Source: an uncultured Slackia sp. (GTDB lineage: Bacteria > Actinomycetota > Coriobacteriia > Coriobacteriales > Eggerthellaceae). Taken from it: DNA of 13,429 nt. Positions 1-6,661 of this stretch are shown here, one piece after another. Position 1 is the first letter of the stretch. Every line of letters starts with the position of its first letter. The notes below the pieces were generated by a model. It was not told the origin of the DNA, did not search any database, and was given only the letters and a program-made list of their open reading frames with translations. A program made the position numbers and the translations under genes. The stretch is taken from the NCBI GenBank assembly GCA_900555495.1, contig USLD01000018.1:1-13429 (forward strand), given 5' to 3'.

Positions 1-1
1 C

Positions 2-175
2 CCCGATTCGGGAAGCTGCCAGTTCTATTTCTCTTTGTCCAAGCAGTCCGAGTTCGATGATAAGTACACGGTATTCGGCGAAACGGTCGAGGGCCTCGAT
101 GTCGTGCATGCACTGCGCGTGGGCGACCGCATCGAATCGATTCGCATCGAGGGTGCGACGGAATCTGCCGAATAG
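2..175 (+). CDS. Cyclophilin-type peptidyl-prolyl cis-trans isomerase, C-terminal fragment (5' end outside window)
   Basis: The reading frame is open from the left edge and stops with TAG at 173-175, giving the last 57 residues. The fragment starts PDSGSCQFYFSL, which matches the cyclophilin active-site strand (consensus NSxGSQFFI). It continues with KYTVFGETVEGLDVV, the conserved cyclophilin stretch KHTVFGxVxEGMDVV. The tail DRIESIRIEG is the usual final beta strand. Cyclophilins catalyse cis-trans isomerisation of X-Pro bonds in protein folding. Only the C-terminal third is present, so signal peptide, location and exact subfamily cannot be judged. A terminator follows, and the next gene is convergent. 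Confidence 0.9.
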   Translation, partial: PDSGSCQFYFSLSKQSEFDDKYTVFGETVEGLDVVHALRVGDRIESIRIEGATESAE

Positions 176-244
176 AGTCCGTTCGCATAACGGCTGCGTC
201 GCTTTCTTGGCGGGGTATCCGGCGAAAGGAATTTTGCACCGAAA

Positions 245-286
245 GGTCCCTTCCGACGTCGTGCGGCGTCGGAAGGGCCCTTGCTT
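245..286 (+). terminator. Rho-independent terminator after the cyclophilin gene, possibly bidirectional
   Basis: Arms 245-258 and 267-280 pair over 14 positions with one mismatch (core CCTTCCGACG / CGTCGGAAGG) around an 8-nt loop. TTGCTTTG follows on the plus strand, a broken T tract. It sits between convergent genes, so it may also stop the minus-strand LuxR transcript, although the T tract on that strand is poor. Confidence 0.65.
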
Positions 287-304
287 TGCGGATGGGGGTG
301 TCGA

Positions 305-1849
305 CTAGGCGTTTTCGACTTTGTCGATCAGCTCTTGCTGCTTATGCACGTCGAGCTTGCGATAGATGCGCTCGGTATGGGTGCGTGCGGTGCCTTTCGC
401 TATCTGAAGGTCTCGGGCGATAACGGGAACAGTGCGTCCTTTCGCAAGGAGGATGAGCACCTCGCCTTCGCGCGGGGTCAGGCCGCAGTCGCGGGCCACG
501 TCGGAGCAACGTTCCTCAAGCGGACGTTGCTCCGACGTGGGGGCCTTTTCCTCGGTCGTTCGGGCTTCGCTGTCCGGCGACGCTTTGCGCTGTTTTTTCG
601 TTCCAGGGCGTAGGGGAGAGAGCTTGCTCATCATGCCTTCGGGGAAGAGCATGAATCCCGTGAACACCAGGGAGATGATCGAGGCCATGGCGATCATGGT
701 CAACTGCAGGGCCCCGCTGCTGATGAGCGTATGCGCCAGGTCGCCGGCAAGGAGGCCGGCGGCCATGCCGAAGAACATGCTTGCGACACCGAGTCCGTAG
801 ATGTATCCCGCTCCGTCGCGATGGGTGCGCGACATGCTGGCGAAAAGGATCCAGACGAGAACATCGAAAAACTCGTATCCGATGCCTATCAGCAGAATCG
901 CTATAGCCGAATTGACTTCGAAGAACACGGCAAGGACCACGCATCCGAGCACCATGATGGGAACGGCGACGCGATAGACGCGCGTGACGTCGAATCGTTC
1001 ATTCATGACCATAGCGGTGGCGACCAATGCGAAGCCGACTACGACCAGGGCGAACAATGAGCTTCCGCCGATAGCGCCGAACGGGTCTATCCCGCTGGCA
1101 GGGACGGAGTCGAACATCCTGACCAAAAACGAGAAGATGGCCACGGAAGCCATGAGCTTTGCGACCAGCTTTCCGGTTTCGTTCGGAATGGAGGGGAGTC
1201 CTTCGAATCCTTCTGCTTCGGCCGCGATGCGCTCGCTGTAGGCGGGGCCGTCTATCTCGTCAAGAGAACGCCCCGTTCGCCACGAGATGCGGTTGCGCTT
1301 GCATTCGATGGTGAGCAAGAGAAACGAACAGAGGGGAAAGGCGGCGTAGCCGATGATGCGCACGACTTCTTCCGAACATGCGAGGCAGAGCGCGGTGACG
1401 ATGGCCGCGAGAGCCGATGCGATGGTCACGAATGTCGTCTCATGGGTCGAGAAGCGCTCTCCCCAAAGAACCTGGAGCATGCCCGCGGCAATGCCCCCTG
1501 TCATGAACCCGACGAAAGCGAGGAGGAGCGAATCGAGCACGAGCGATGCGGGAATGGCGAGCGAGGAAGCCAGAAGAAGGCCGAAAGTCGATTCCGCGAC
1601 GTGTTCGTGGAATCGTTCGCTTTTCCCGACCGTCGCATGTGTCGCGAATGCCACGAACAATGCCGCCAAGGCCCCCATGGTCAGATAGAGCCAATTCGTT
1701 CCATAGACGGTTCTATGAATCGTCGGGATGGCGAGGCAGGCGACGATCCATGCTCGACAGAGCCCGAATCCGAGCACGATGACCGCAAGATTGGCGCCTT
1801 GTCCCGTTGCGGTTCGAAGGCGCGACGGGGCGCTTTTTTCGGTATTCAT
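305..1849 (-). CDS. Membrane-bound LuxR-family transcriptional regulator (12 predicted TM helices + C-terminal HTH)
   Basis: The product is 514 residues from the ATG at 1849. That start is chosen because GGGAGGG lies about 5 nt upstream; longer in-frame starts reach 2032 but run through the control region with no ribosome site. Residues about 20-402 form roughly twelve hydrophobic segments in two halves, split by a hydrophilic loop (about 182-228), like an MFS transporter. A charged linker (about 408-450) leads to a LuxR/GerE helix-turn-helix at about 455-510, with the typical GLTPREGEVLILLAKG and GTARTHTERIYRKL. This is a one-component membrane regulator type expanded in Eggerthellaceae next to exported reductases. 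I infer that it senses a ligand in or across the membrane and controls the divergent reductase-cytochrome pair. The linker DNA contains a 17-bp perfect inverted repeat (496-540). The ligand is unknown. Confidence 0.9.
   Translation of the reverse strand: MNTEKSAPSRLRTATGQGANLAVIVLGFGLCRAWIVACLAIPTIHRTVYGTNWLYLTMGALAALFVAFATHATVGKSERFHEHVAESTFGLLLASSLAIPASLVLDSLLLAFVGFMTGGIAAGMLQVLWGERFSTHETTFVTIASALAAIVTALCLACSEEVVRIIGYAAFPLCSFLLLTIECKRNRISWRTGRSLDEIDGPAYSERIAAEAEGFEGLPSIPNETGKLVAKLMASVAIFSFLVRMFDSVPASGIDPFGAIGGSSLFALVVVGFALVATAMVMNERFDVTRVYRVAVPIMVLGCVVLAVFFEVNSAIAILLIGIGYEFFDVLVWILFASMSRTHRDGAGYIYGLGVASMFFGMAAGLLAGDLAHTLISSGALQLTMIAMASIISLVFTGFMLFPEGMMSKLSPLRPGTKKQRKASPDSEARTTEEKAPTSEQRPLEERCSDVARDCGLTPREGEVLILLAKGRTVPVIARDLQIAKGTARTHTERIYRKLDVHKQQELIDKVENA
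496..540. repeat. 17-bp perfect inverted repeat inside the luxR-type gene
   Basis: CCACGTCGGAGCAACGT (496-512) is the exact reverse complement of ACGTTGCTCCGACGTGG (524-540), with an 11-nt spacer. It encodes about residues 437-452, the linker between the membrane domain and the DNA-binding domain. The hairpin would form in mRNA of either strand. No T tract follows it on the minus strand, so it is not a standard terminator for the gene that contains it. Confidence 0.95.
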
Positions 1850-1975
1850 ATGTATCCCTCCCATAAGGACTCTTCTGGTCCTTCGTGCCTTCGCGCATGG
1901 ATTCCGATTTCCCCAAATCGACGAAGCGCGCAAGACTCGATGCATCCACCATACCCGAGGAGCGCAAAGGGGAGA

Positions 1976-1994
1976 ATACGATTGCCAATCGTAT
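1976..1994. promoter_or_regulatory. Perfect palindrome in the divergent luxR/reductase control region, candidate operator
   Basis: Arms ATACGATTG (1976-1984) and CAATCGTAT (1986-1994) are perfect reverse complements around one C. The half-site ATACGATT recurs at 2042-2049 in the same orientation, 66 bp away. LuxR-type HTH proteins bind dyads of this size, so the divergent membrane regulator is the obvious candidate binder (inference). The 330-bp gap 1850-2179 holds this site, the half-site and a second dyad. I see no convincing sigma-70 promoter, which suits activator-dependent transcription. Confidence 0.55.
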
Positions 1995-2064
1995 ATATCG
2001 TACGTATTGCGTATGACCTGGTATTTCTTCAATTCTGCAAAATACGATTCTCTGACAGACGCGC

Positions 2065-2101
2065 CTTTGACGCGAGATGCGCATCATGAAGGCCGTCAAA
2101 G
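2065..2101. promoter_or_regulatory. Dyad in the reductase leader (outer arms around an inner palindrome)
   Basis: CTTTGACG (2065-2072) and CGTCAAAG (2094-2101) are perfect inverted arms. The 21-nt spacer contains the perfect palindrome GATGCGCATC (2076-2085). It lies about 80 bp before the reductase start. It could be a protein-binding dyad or an RNA stem in the 5' leader; the sequence alone does not decide. Confidence 0.45.
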
Positions 2102-2179
2102 CGAATGGGAAGAACAAAACGGCAGCACGCCGCGGGAGGCGGCGCCGCCGGCCGTTCGCTCAACACAGAGGAGGAGAAA

Positions 2180-3844
2180 ATGAGCAACAAGGGTATGGGC
2201 GTCTCTCGTCGCAACTTCCTGAAGGGCGCAGCGCTCGCAGGCGCCGCGACTGCAGGCGCCGCCGCGCTCGCGGGCTGCGCTTCGGGCGGCTCGGGCAACG
2301 CTTCCGCCGACTGGATGCCGGCTTCGTGGGATTACGAGACCGACGTTTTGGTCATCGGCTACGGCGGCGCGGGCATGTGGGCTTCGCTGATCGCTGCCGA
2401 CGAGTGCCAGCAGAAGGTTCTCGTTCTTGAGAAGGCTCCGATCGAGGGCGGCGGCAACAGCCGCATCAACAACGGCGAATGGACCATCATCGAAGAGGAT
2501 AAGAAAGAACTCTTCGCCGATTACATCCGCGCCTTCACGCACGGCAAGACTCCCGACGACATGATCGACGCCTGGGTCAACGAGGCCGTCCGCAATACCG
2601 AGTACGCGGACAAATACGGTATGACCTACGAGGTCGTCGAGCAGGCTCTCGCCGGCGCCATTCCCGAGTATTGGTTCCTCGACGGCGGCAAGTACGAGGG
2701 TGCTTGCAAGCTGTCCTCCGTGGACGGTTTCGGCATGCTCACTTTCCGCGAGCTCGATGCAAAGTGCGAAGAGCTGGGCGTCGAAGTGCTGTTCGACTGC
2801 CATGACGAGGAGCTCATCCAGAACCCCGAGACCAAGGAAATCGTCGGCTGCTATACGCTGATCGGCGAGGACGGCACCAAGAAGGCCATTAAGGCTCGCA
2901 AGGGCGTCATCATGTGCACCGGCGGCTTCGAGTTCAACGAGGAGATGAAGGATTACTACCTGAAGTGCTCCCCCTTCAAGTTCGAAGGCTGGCGTTGGAA
3001 CACGGGCGACGGCATGACCATGGTCGAGAAGGTCGGCGCGAAGCTCTGGCACACCGACATGGCCATCTCCATGTACTCCATGTGGACCCGCGACCCCGAG
3101 TACGACTTCTCCATCCTGTACTTCATGCCCGCGTTCTCTTACTTCAACGTGAACCGCCTCGGCCGCCGCTTCGTCGACGAGAACAAGATGGGCTCCCCGC
3201 ATAACGGCTGGCATACGCTTCTGTCCTTCAGCGATGAGATCGACGATTACGACCGTATTCCGACCTGGTGCATCTTCGACCAGAGCTGCTTCAGCGCAGG
3301 CAAGCTGTCCACGTCTCAGGGCGACTTCTTCGAGTGCGGCAACTTCGCATCCGACCTGCCCGAGGAACTGCGCGCATGGGACGGCTGGTCCCAGGACAAC
3401 AAAGCCGAGCTCGAGCGCGGCTGGATTCTGACCGGCAACACCATCGAAGAGCTCGGTCAGAAGATCAAGGAATGCGACGAATGGATGGATATCGACGCCC
3501 TGAAGGCTACCTTCGATGAGTACCAGGGCTTCTGCGACGCCGGCGTCGACGCCCGTTTCGACCGTTCCGCCGAGACCCTGACCAAGCTGGACGGCGGCCC
3601 GTACTACGCGATCAGCGTGTATCCGGGTTCCTGCTCCACGCTGGGCGGCCCGAAGAAGAACGCCAACGGCCAGGTGCTCGACCCTGCCGACAACCCGATT
3701 CCCCGTCTGTACGCCGCCGGCTGCTTCGGCAACTTCCAGAGCCACAGCTACGGCATCACGGGCGGCAACAATGCCGAGAATCAGGTCTGGGGCCGTATTT
3801 CCGCGCGCCATTGCGCCGGTCTTGAGAGCTGGGACGCCGAATAG
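2180..3844 (+). CDS. Tat-exported FAD-dependent reductase lipoprotein (FrdA/flavocytochrome c flavin-subunit family), substrate unknown
   Basis: The product is 554 residues. The ATG at 2180 is preceded by AGGAGGAG at 6 nt; an in-frame start at 2105 lacks this. The N-terminus carries a twin-arginine signal (SRRNFLKG, 9-16) and a lipobox LAGC (Cys33), so it should be a lipoprotein on the outer face of the membrane. The FAD fold shows the Rossmann motif VLVIGYGGAGMWAS (56-69), ribose-binding Glu84 in LVLEK, GGGNSRINNGEW (90-101), CTGGFEFN (246-253), and the C-terminal FAD segment SHSYGITGGNNAENQVWGR (521-539). Where fumarate reductases have the catalytic NELTTRD arginine, this has RRFVDENKMGS (329-339). 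Where they have HHTMGG, this has SCSTLGG (484-490). It is therefore probably not a fumarate reductase. It contains no haem motif; electrons likely come from the cytochrome encoded 105 bp downstream. Confidence 0.93.
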   Translation: MSNKGMGVSRRNFLKGAALAGAATAGAAALAGCASGGSGNASADWMPASWDYETDVLVIGYGGAGMWASLIAADECQQKVLVLEKAPIEGGGNSRINNGEWTIIEEDKKELFADYIRAFTHGKTPDDMIDAWVNEAVRNTEYADKYGMTYEVVEQALAGAIPEYWFLDGGKYEGACKLSSVDGFGMLTFRELDAKCEELGVEVLFDCHDEELIQNPETKEIVGCYTLIGEDGTKKAIKARKGVIMCTGGFEFNEEMKDYYLKCSPFKFEGWRWNTGDGMTMVEKVGAKLWHTDMAISMYSMWTRDPEYDFSILYFMPAFSYFNVNRLGRRFVDENKMGSPHNGWHTLLSFSDEIDDYDRIPTWCIFDQSCFSAGKLSTSQGDFFECGNFASDLPEELRAWDGWSQDNKAELERGWILTGNTIEELGQKIKECDEWMDIDALKATFDEYQGFCDAGVDARFDRSAETLTKLDGGPYYAISVYPGSCSTLGGPKKNANGQVLDPADNPIPRLYAAGCFGNFQSHSYGITGGNNAENQVWGRISARHCAGLESWDAE

Positions 3845-3875
3845 TCGTTCAAGCGCGTTCATGCGATAGCAACGA

Positions 3876-3910
3876 AGGCGAAGCGTGCGCTTTTCGGCGC
3901 CGCTTCGCCT
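3876..3910 (+). promoter_or_regulatory. Strong intercistronic hairpin between reductase and cytochrome genes
   Basis: AGGCGAAGCG (3876-3885) pairs perfectly with CGCTTCGCCT (3901-3910). Inside, GCGC (3887-3890) pairs with GCGC (3897-3900) around the loop TTTTCG, with one bulged T. No T tract follows, so it is unlikely to be a simple terminator. A stem like this after the first cistron may stabilise the 3' end of the reductase message and set different levels of the two proteins (inference). Confidence 0.6.
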
Positions 3911-3949
3911 CCCGCCGATGCGCGAGCCATGCGCGGTGAGTAAGGATTA

Positions 3950-4633
3950 ATGAAGATGACGAAAGCTATAACGAGCAATTCGCGTAAGGGCGTTGCCCTC
4001 CTGGCCATTATCGGCGCCGTATGCGCTCTTGCGCTTGCTTTGGGCAGCATCATGGGATGCTCTCCGAAGCAGGCGGACCCTTCCGCCAGCGAGCAGAAGA
4101 TCGATCCTCTGATGACGCAGCCCGTCGAATGGAGCATGGAAAGCGATTGCGAAACCTGCCATAGCCAAGAAGCTGCGACGATGACCGATGAGAAGTGCCC
4201 CCAGGCTTCCGAGCATGCCGATCTGCAGTGCATCCAGTGCCACACGACCGAGGATTCTCTCGCCGAGTCGCACAATGGACTGAAGTACGGCGACATGGAG
4301 AAGACCACGGACCTGAAGGCCAGCAAGGTCACCGTCGACGAGAAGAGCTGTCAGACTCCCGAGTGCCACGGCACCATGGAGGAAATGGCGGCCCAGACCG
4401 AGGGCAAGGTGTATCTGACCGACTCCAACGGCAACCAGGTCAACCCGCATCAGTACGACAGCAACGAACAGCATGATGCGAACCAGCCCACCTGCGTCGA
4501 TTGCCACAAGGTGCATTCCGAAGACATTCAGAAGGATGCGACCAAATGGTGCGCGCAGTGCCACCACCGCGGCGTGTTCACCTGCGGCAATTGCCACGAA
4601 ATCCGTGCACGCCCCGTTTCTCACGAAGCGTAA
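3950..4633 (+). CDS. Multihaem c-type cytochrome lipoprotein (six haem-binding motifs), electron donor for the upstream reductase
   Basis: The product is 227 residues. It begins with a short basic stretch and a hydrophobic segment (about 15-35) ending SIMGC, an acceptable lipobox with Cys37, so it is probably a membrane-anchored exported lipoprotein. Haem motifs are C67ETCH, C94IQCH, C134QTPECH (a CX4CH form), C182VDCH, C201AQCH and C212GNCH, six in all. Many other histidines (89, 108, 167, 175, 189, 206) could be sixth ligands. In Shewanella flavocytochrome c3 a tetrahaem domain is fused to the flavin domain; here they appear as adjacent genes, which suggests quinol-to-flavoenzyme electron transfer outside the membrane. 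The start is ambiguous: AAGGA at 3942-3946 is 3 nt from ATG 3950 but 9 nt from ATG 3956, so the second may be the real one. A strong terminator follows. Confidence 0.92.
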   Translation: MKMTKAITSNSRKGVALLAIIGAVCALALALGSIMGCSPKQADPSASEQKIDPLMTQPVEWSMESDCETCHSQEAATMTDEKCPQASEHADLQCIQCHTTEDSLAESHNGLKYGDMEKTTDLKASKVTVDEKSCQTPECHGTMEEMAAQTEGKVYLTDSNGNQVNPHQYDSNEQHDANQPTCVDCHKVHSEDIQKDATKWCAQCHHRGVFTCGNCHEIRARPVSHEA

Positions 4634-4704
4634 GGATTCGACGAACCTATTCGTGACATGCGCGTCTTTCCCTCCCTCCCCCTGACGCGCACGTCGTTTT
4701 CCAC

Positions 4705-4738
4705 AAAGGCCCGGCATCCCCTCCGCCGGGCCTTTTTC
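4705..4738 (+). terminator. Rho-independent terminator of the reductase-cytochrome operon
   Basis: GGCCCGGC (4708-4715) pairs perfectly with GCCGGGCC (4725-4732) around a 9-nt loop, followed by TTTTT (4733-4737). AAA ahead of the stem extends the pairing. The next gene is convergent; the minus-strand side has only TTT after the stem, so termination in that direction would be weaker. Confidence 0.9.
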
Positions 4739-4824
4739 GTGCATGGGCGCATCGGCATAGGGCGATATACGAGCGTATGAGGCTGCGGCGAGCGGGGAAG
4801 CGGCGTTTCGTTACGACGACCTCT

Positions 4825-5601
4825 CTATTGCGCTTCGTATGCCCAGAGGTTGGCGCATTGGCTCAGTACGCGCTGCGCATTCCATGTCTGCGCGCTGTTT
4901 TCGGGGCTGTTGGGATCATGGACGATAAGCCGGCCCTTGTCGTCGACATCCGCTATCACGATGAAATGACCTACGGTGGTGAAATCGCCCGGGCGAACCG
5001 ATGCGATGACGGGGCGTCCTTCGCGCAATGCTGCAGCGAGCACGTTTTCGTCGGCAGGCAGCTCTTCCGCCGAAAGTCCCAGCATGGCGGCGCCTTGGGT
5101 CATGAACGACCAGGAGGTCATGCCGGCGTCGACGAATCCGTTCGCTTCGGAGAATTTCGCCATCGATGCCGGGTCGTGGTCGGTCTTTCCGGTTAGGCCT
5201 GCGTATACCATGGTCATGCAGGCGGGGCCGCATCCTGCGGTGAGAACGTCGGTGCCTGCGTACGGTTCGTCCGCCCATGCGGGGTCGGTTTGGTAGAGAT
5301 GCGGAAACGTTCCGCGTTTCCATTCCGATTTCGGCGTGCTGGATGCCGTCGCTTCGCTTTGATTCCCCCGTTCGAACGCGATACGACTGTTTTCCGAGGC
5401 GGTGTATGCAGATGCGAACGCGATGCATGAAACGACGGAGGCTACGACGGCGAAGGCTGCGACAAGAAGCCAGCCTGTTCGCCGCCGCTTGATGCGAAGC
5501 GGACGAGGGGCGTATGCGCTTGCATGGCGGCTGCGGGGTGCGGCCGCATCGTTTGCGATACGGCCGGTGATGCGGGCGTGGCCGATGACGCTGTTGCGCA
5601 T
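4825..5601 (-). CDS. Membrane-anchored C39-like cysteine peptidase domain protein
   Basis: The product is 258 residues. The ATG at 5601 is preceded by AAAGGA at 6 nt. A basic N-terminus (RIKRRR, 36-41) is followed by one hydrophobic helix (about 44-66), so the C-terminal domain should face outside, either anchored or released. From residue 101 it matches the Peptidase_C39_2 family: LYQTDPAW, then AGCGPACMTMV with catalytic Cys124, GHFIVI with His212, and VHDPNS with Asp229, a complete Cys-His-Asp triad. C39 peptidases typically cut after double-glycine leaders, but stand-alone C39_2 proteins are mostly uncharacterised, so the substrate is unknown. It is divergent from the two-component system, with shared direct repeats in the gap, and is a plausible regulatory target of it. 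Confidence 0.88.
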   Translation of the reverse strand: MRNSVIGHARITGRIANDAAAPRSRHASAYAPRPLRIKRRRTGWLLVAAFAVVASVVSCIAFASAYTASENSRIAFERGNQSEATASSTPKSEWKRGTFPHLYQTDPAWADEPYAGTDVLTAGCGPACMTMVYAGLTGKTDHDPASMAKFSEANGFVDAGMTSWSFMTQGAAMLGLSAEELPADENVLAAALREGRPVIASVRPGDFTTVGHFIVIADVDDKGRLIVHDPNSPENSAQTWNAQRVLSQCANLWAYEAQ

Positions 5602-5640
5602 GACGGTTCCTTTCTTTGCGACGGTGTCGATCGGCTTTGC

Positions 5641-5717
5641 ATGTTAGGTGCCGCTCCCCTTAACGGTCTTGCAAGGTCCGGCCACGAATCGGTTGCGTTC
5701 CTTAAGCTTTCCTTAAA
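5641..5717. promoter_or_regulatory. CTTAA direct repeats in the peptidase/response-regulator gap, candidate OmpR-family binding site
   Basis: TTCCTTAA occurs at 5698-5705 and again at 5709-5716, exactly 11 bp apart. CCTTAA occurs a third time at 5658-5663, 42 bp upstream, close to four helical turns. The pair reads CTTAAG-N5-CTTAAA, the layout of the enterobacterial PmrA/BasR box (CTTAAT-N5-CTTAAT). OmpR-family regulators bind 11-bp-spaced direct repeats, so the adjacent response regulator is the likely binder. A minus-strand TAACAT (5641-5646) could be the peptidase -10 with a poor -35; TAGGAT (5756-5761) could serve the regulator gene. Both promoters are weak guesses. Confidence 0.5.
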
Positions 5718-5880
5718 CCCCTTTCAGGCGATGGCCCCGCGCGGTTTCACGATGGTAGGATTTCGTGCAACGAGGTCTTGGCGGTCGTTTTGCGAGGCGC
5801 ACATCGTAGGCGCAGTACGTATCCGCATTCGGTTCCCTCGACCGGTTTCGCCGAGGCCCTGCGCGAGAAGGGATGATGAG

Positions 5881-6606
5881 ATGCAGCAGTCGAAGCGATT
5901 CGACGCCGCCGAAAACGATGCGCGTCGTCGTATTCTGATATGCGACGACGAGCGCGAAATCGCCGACATGGTGGCAAGCCTGATGGAGCGCGAGGGGTTT
6001 TCGTGCGCGGTGTGCTACGACCCCTGCGAGGCTCTCGACATGGTGAGGACGGGACCGGTCGACCTGGTTATTCTCGACATCATGATGCCAAGAATGGACG
6101 GATACGAGCTCGCCCGGCGCATCAGGGCGTTTTCTAACGTGCCGTTGATCTTTCTTTCGGCCAAAGACGAAGAGGTCGATTCCGTGCTCGGTTTCGCCGT
6201 GGGCGCCGATGACTACGTGGCGAAGCCGTTTCGTCCGAGGGAGCTCTGCATGCGCGTGCGGGCCCGCCTTCGTCGCGCGTCTGCATCGTCTGCGCCGGAC
6301 GGCGTATTGCGCATGCGCGGCATCGAACTCGATCCGTGCGCGCACGAAGCGGCGCTTCACTCCGAGCCTCTTTCTCTTACGCCGAAGGAGTTTTCACTTT
6401 TGCAGGCCTTGATGGAGGCGGAAGGAGAGCCGCGCTCTGCATCCGATTTATTCGAACGCGTTTGGGGAGAGCGCGCCGATGCGGCGGCCGCCAACACGGT
6501 CATGGTGCACGTGCGCCATTTGCGCAAGAAACTCGCCGCCATCGATGCATCGTTCGATTTCATCGTCACCGTTTGGGGCGTCGGATATCGCATGAACGCC
6601 GAATAG
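5881..6606 (+). CDS. OmpR/PhoB-family response regulator (VanR-like)
   Basis: The product is 241 residues. The ATG at 5881 has GAGAAGGGA about 7 nt upstream; the frame is open further upstream but without homology. The receiver domain (about 16-130) has acidic Asp22-Asp23, phosphoacceptor Asp66 in VILDIMMPRMDGYEL, Ser93 and Lys115 (AKPF). The winged-helix domain (about 140-240) ends VMVHVRHLRKKLAAI and FIVTVWGVGYRMN, typical of OmpR/PhoB effectors. It precedes the sensor kinase by 55 bp and is probably co-transcribed with it. Direct repeats upstream suggest autoregulation. No vanHAX-type genes are present, so a link to glycopeptide resistance is not supported. A basic, non-conserved extension of about 15 residues precedes the receiver. 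Confidence 0.95.
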   Translation: MQQSKRFDAAENDARRRILICDDEREIADMVASLMEREGFSCAVCYDPCEALDMVRTGPVDLVILDIMMPRMDGYELARRIRAFSNVPLIFLSAKDEEVDSVLGFAVGADDYVAKPFRPRELCMRVRARLRRASASSAPDGVLRMRGIELDPCAHEAALHSEPLSLTPKEFSLLQALMEAEGEPRSASDLFERVWGERADAAAANTVMVHVRHLRKKLAAIDASFDFIVTVWGVGYRMNAE

Positions 6607-6661
6607 CATCGCGTGAGCGGCTTCTAGCGTTCCAGGCGTTTTGTCGAGAAAGGGTATCCGT

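Noticed and set aside
1850..2032. Longer start for the LuxR-type regulator
   Set aside because: It would translate across the perfect palindrome and control region, and no ribosome site precedes it; GGGAGGG directly supports the ATG at 1849.
2180..3844. Naming the flavoprotein fumarate reductase or urocanate reductase
   Set aside because: The substrate-site motifs that define these activities are replaced, so only the family can be named.
2096..3862. 588-codon open frame on the minus strand
   Set aside because: It mirrors the Tat flavin reductase and has no domain or ribosome site; same codon-bias artefact.
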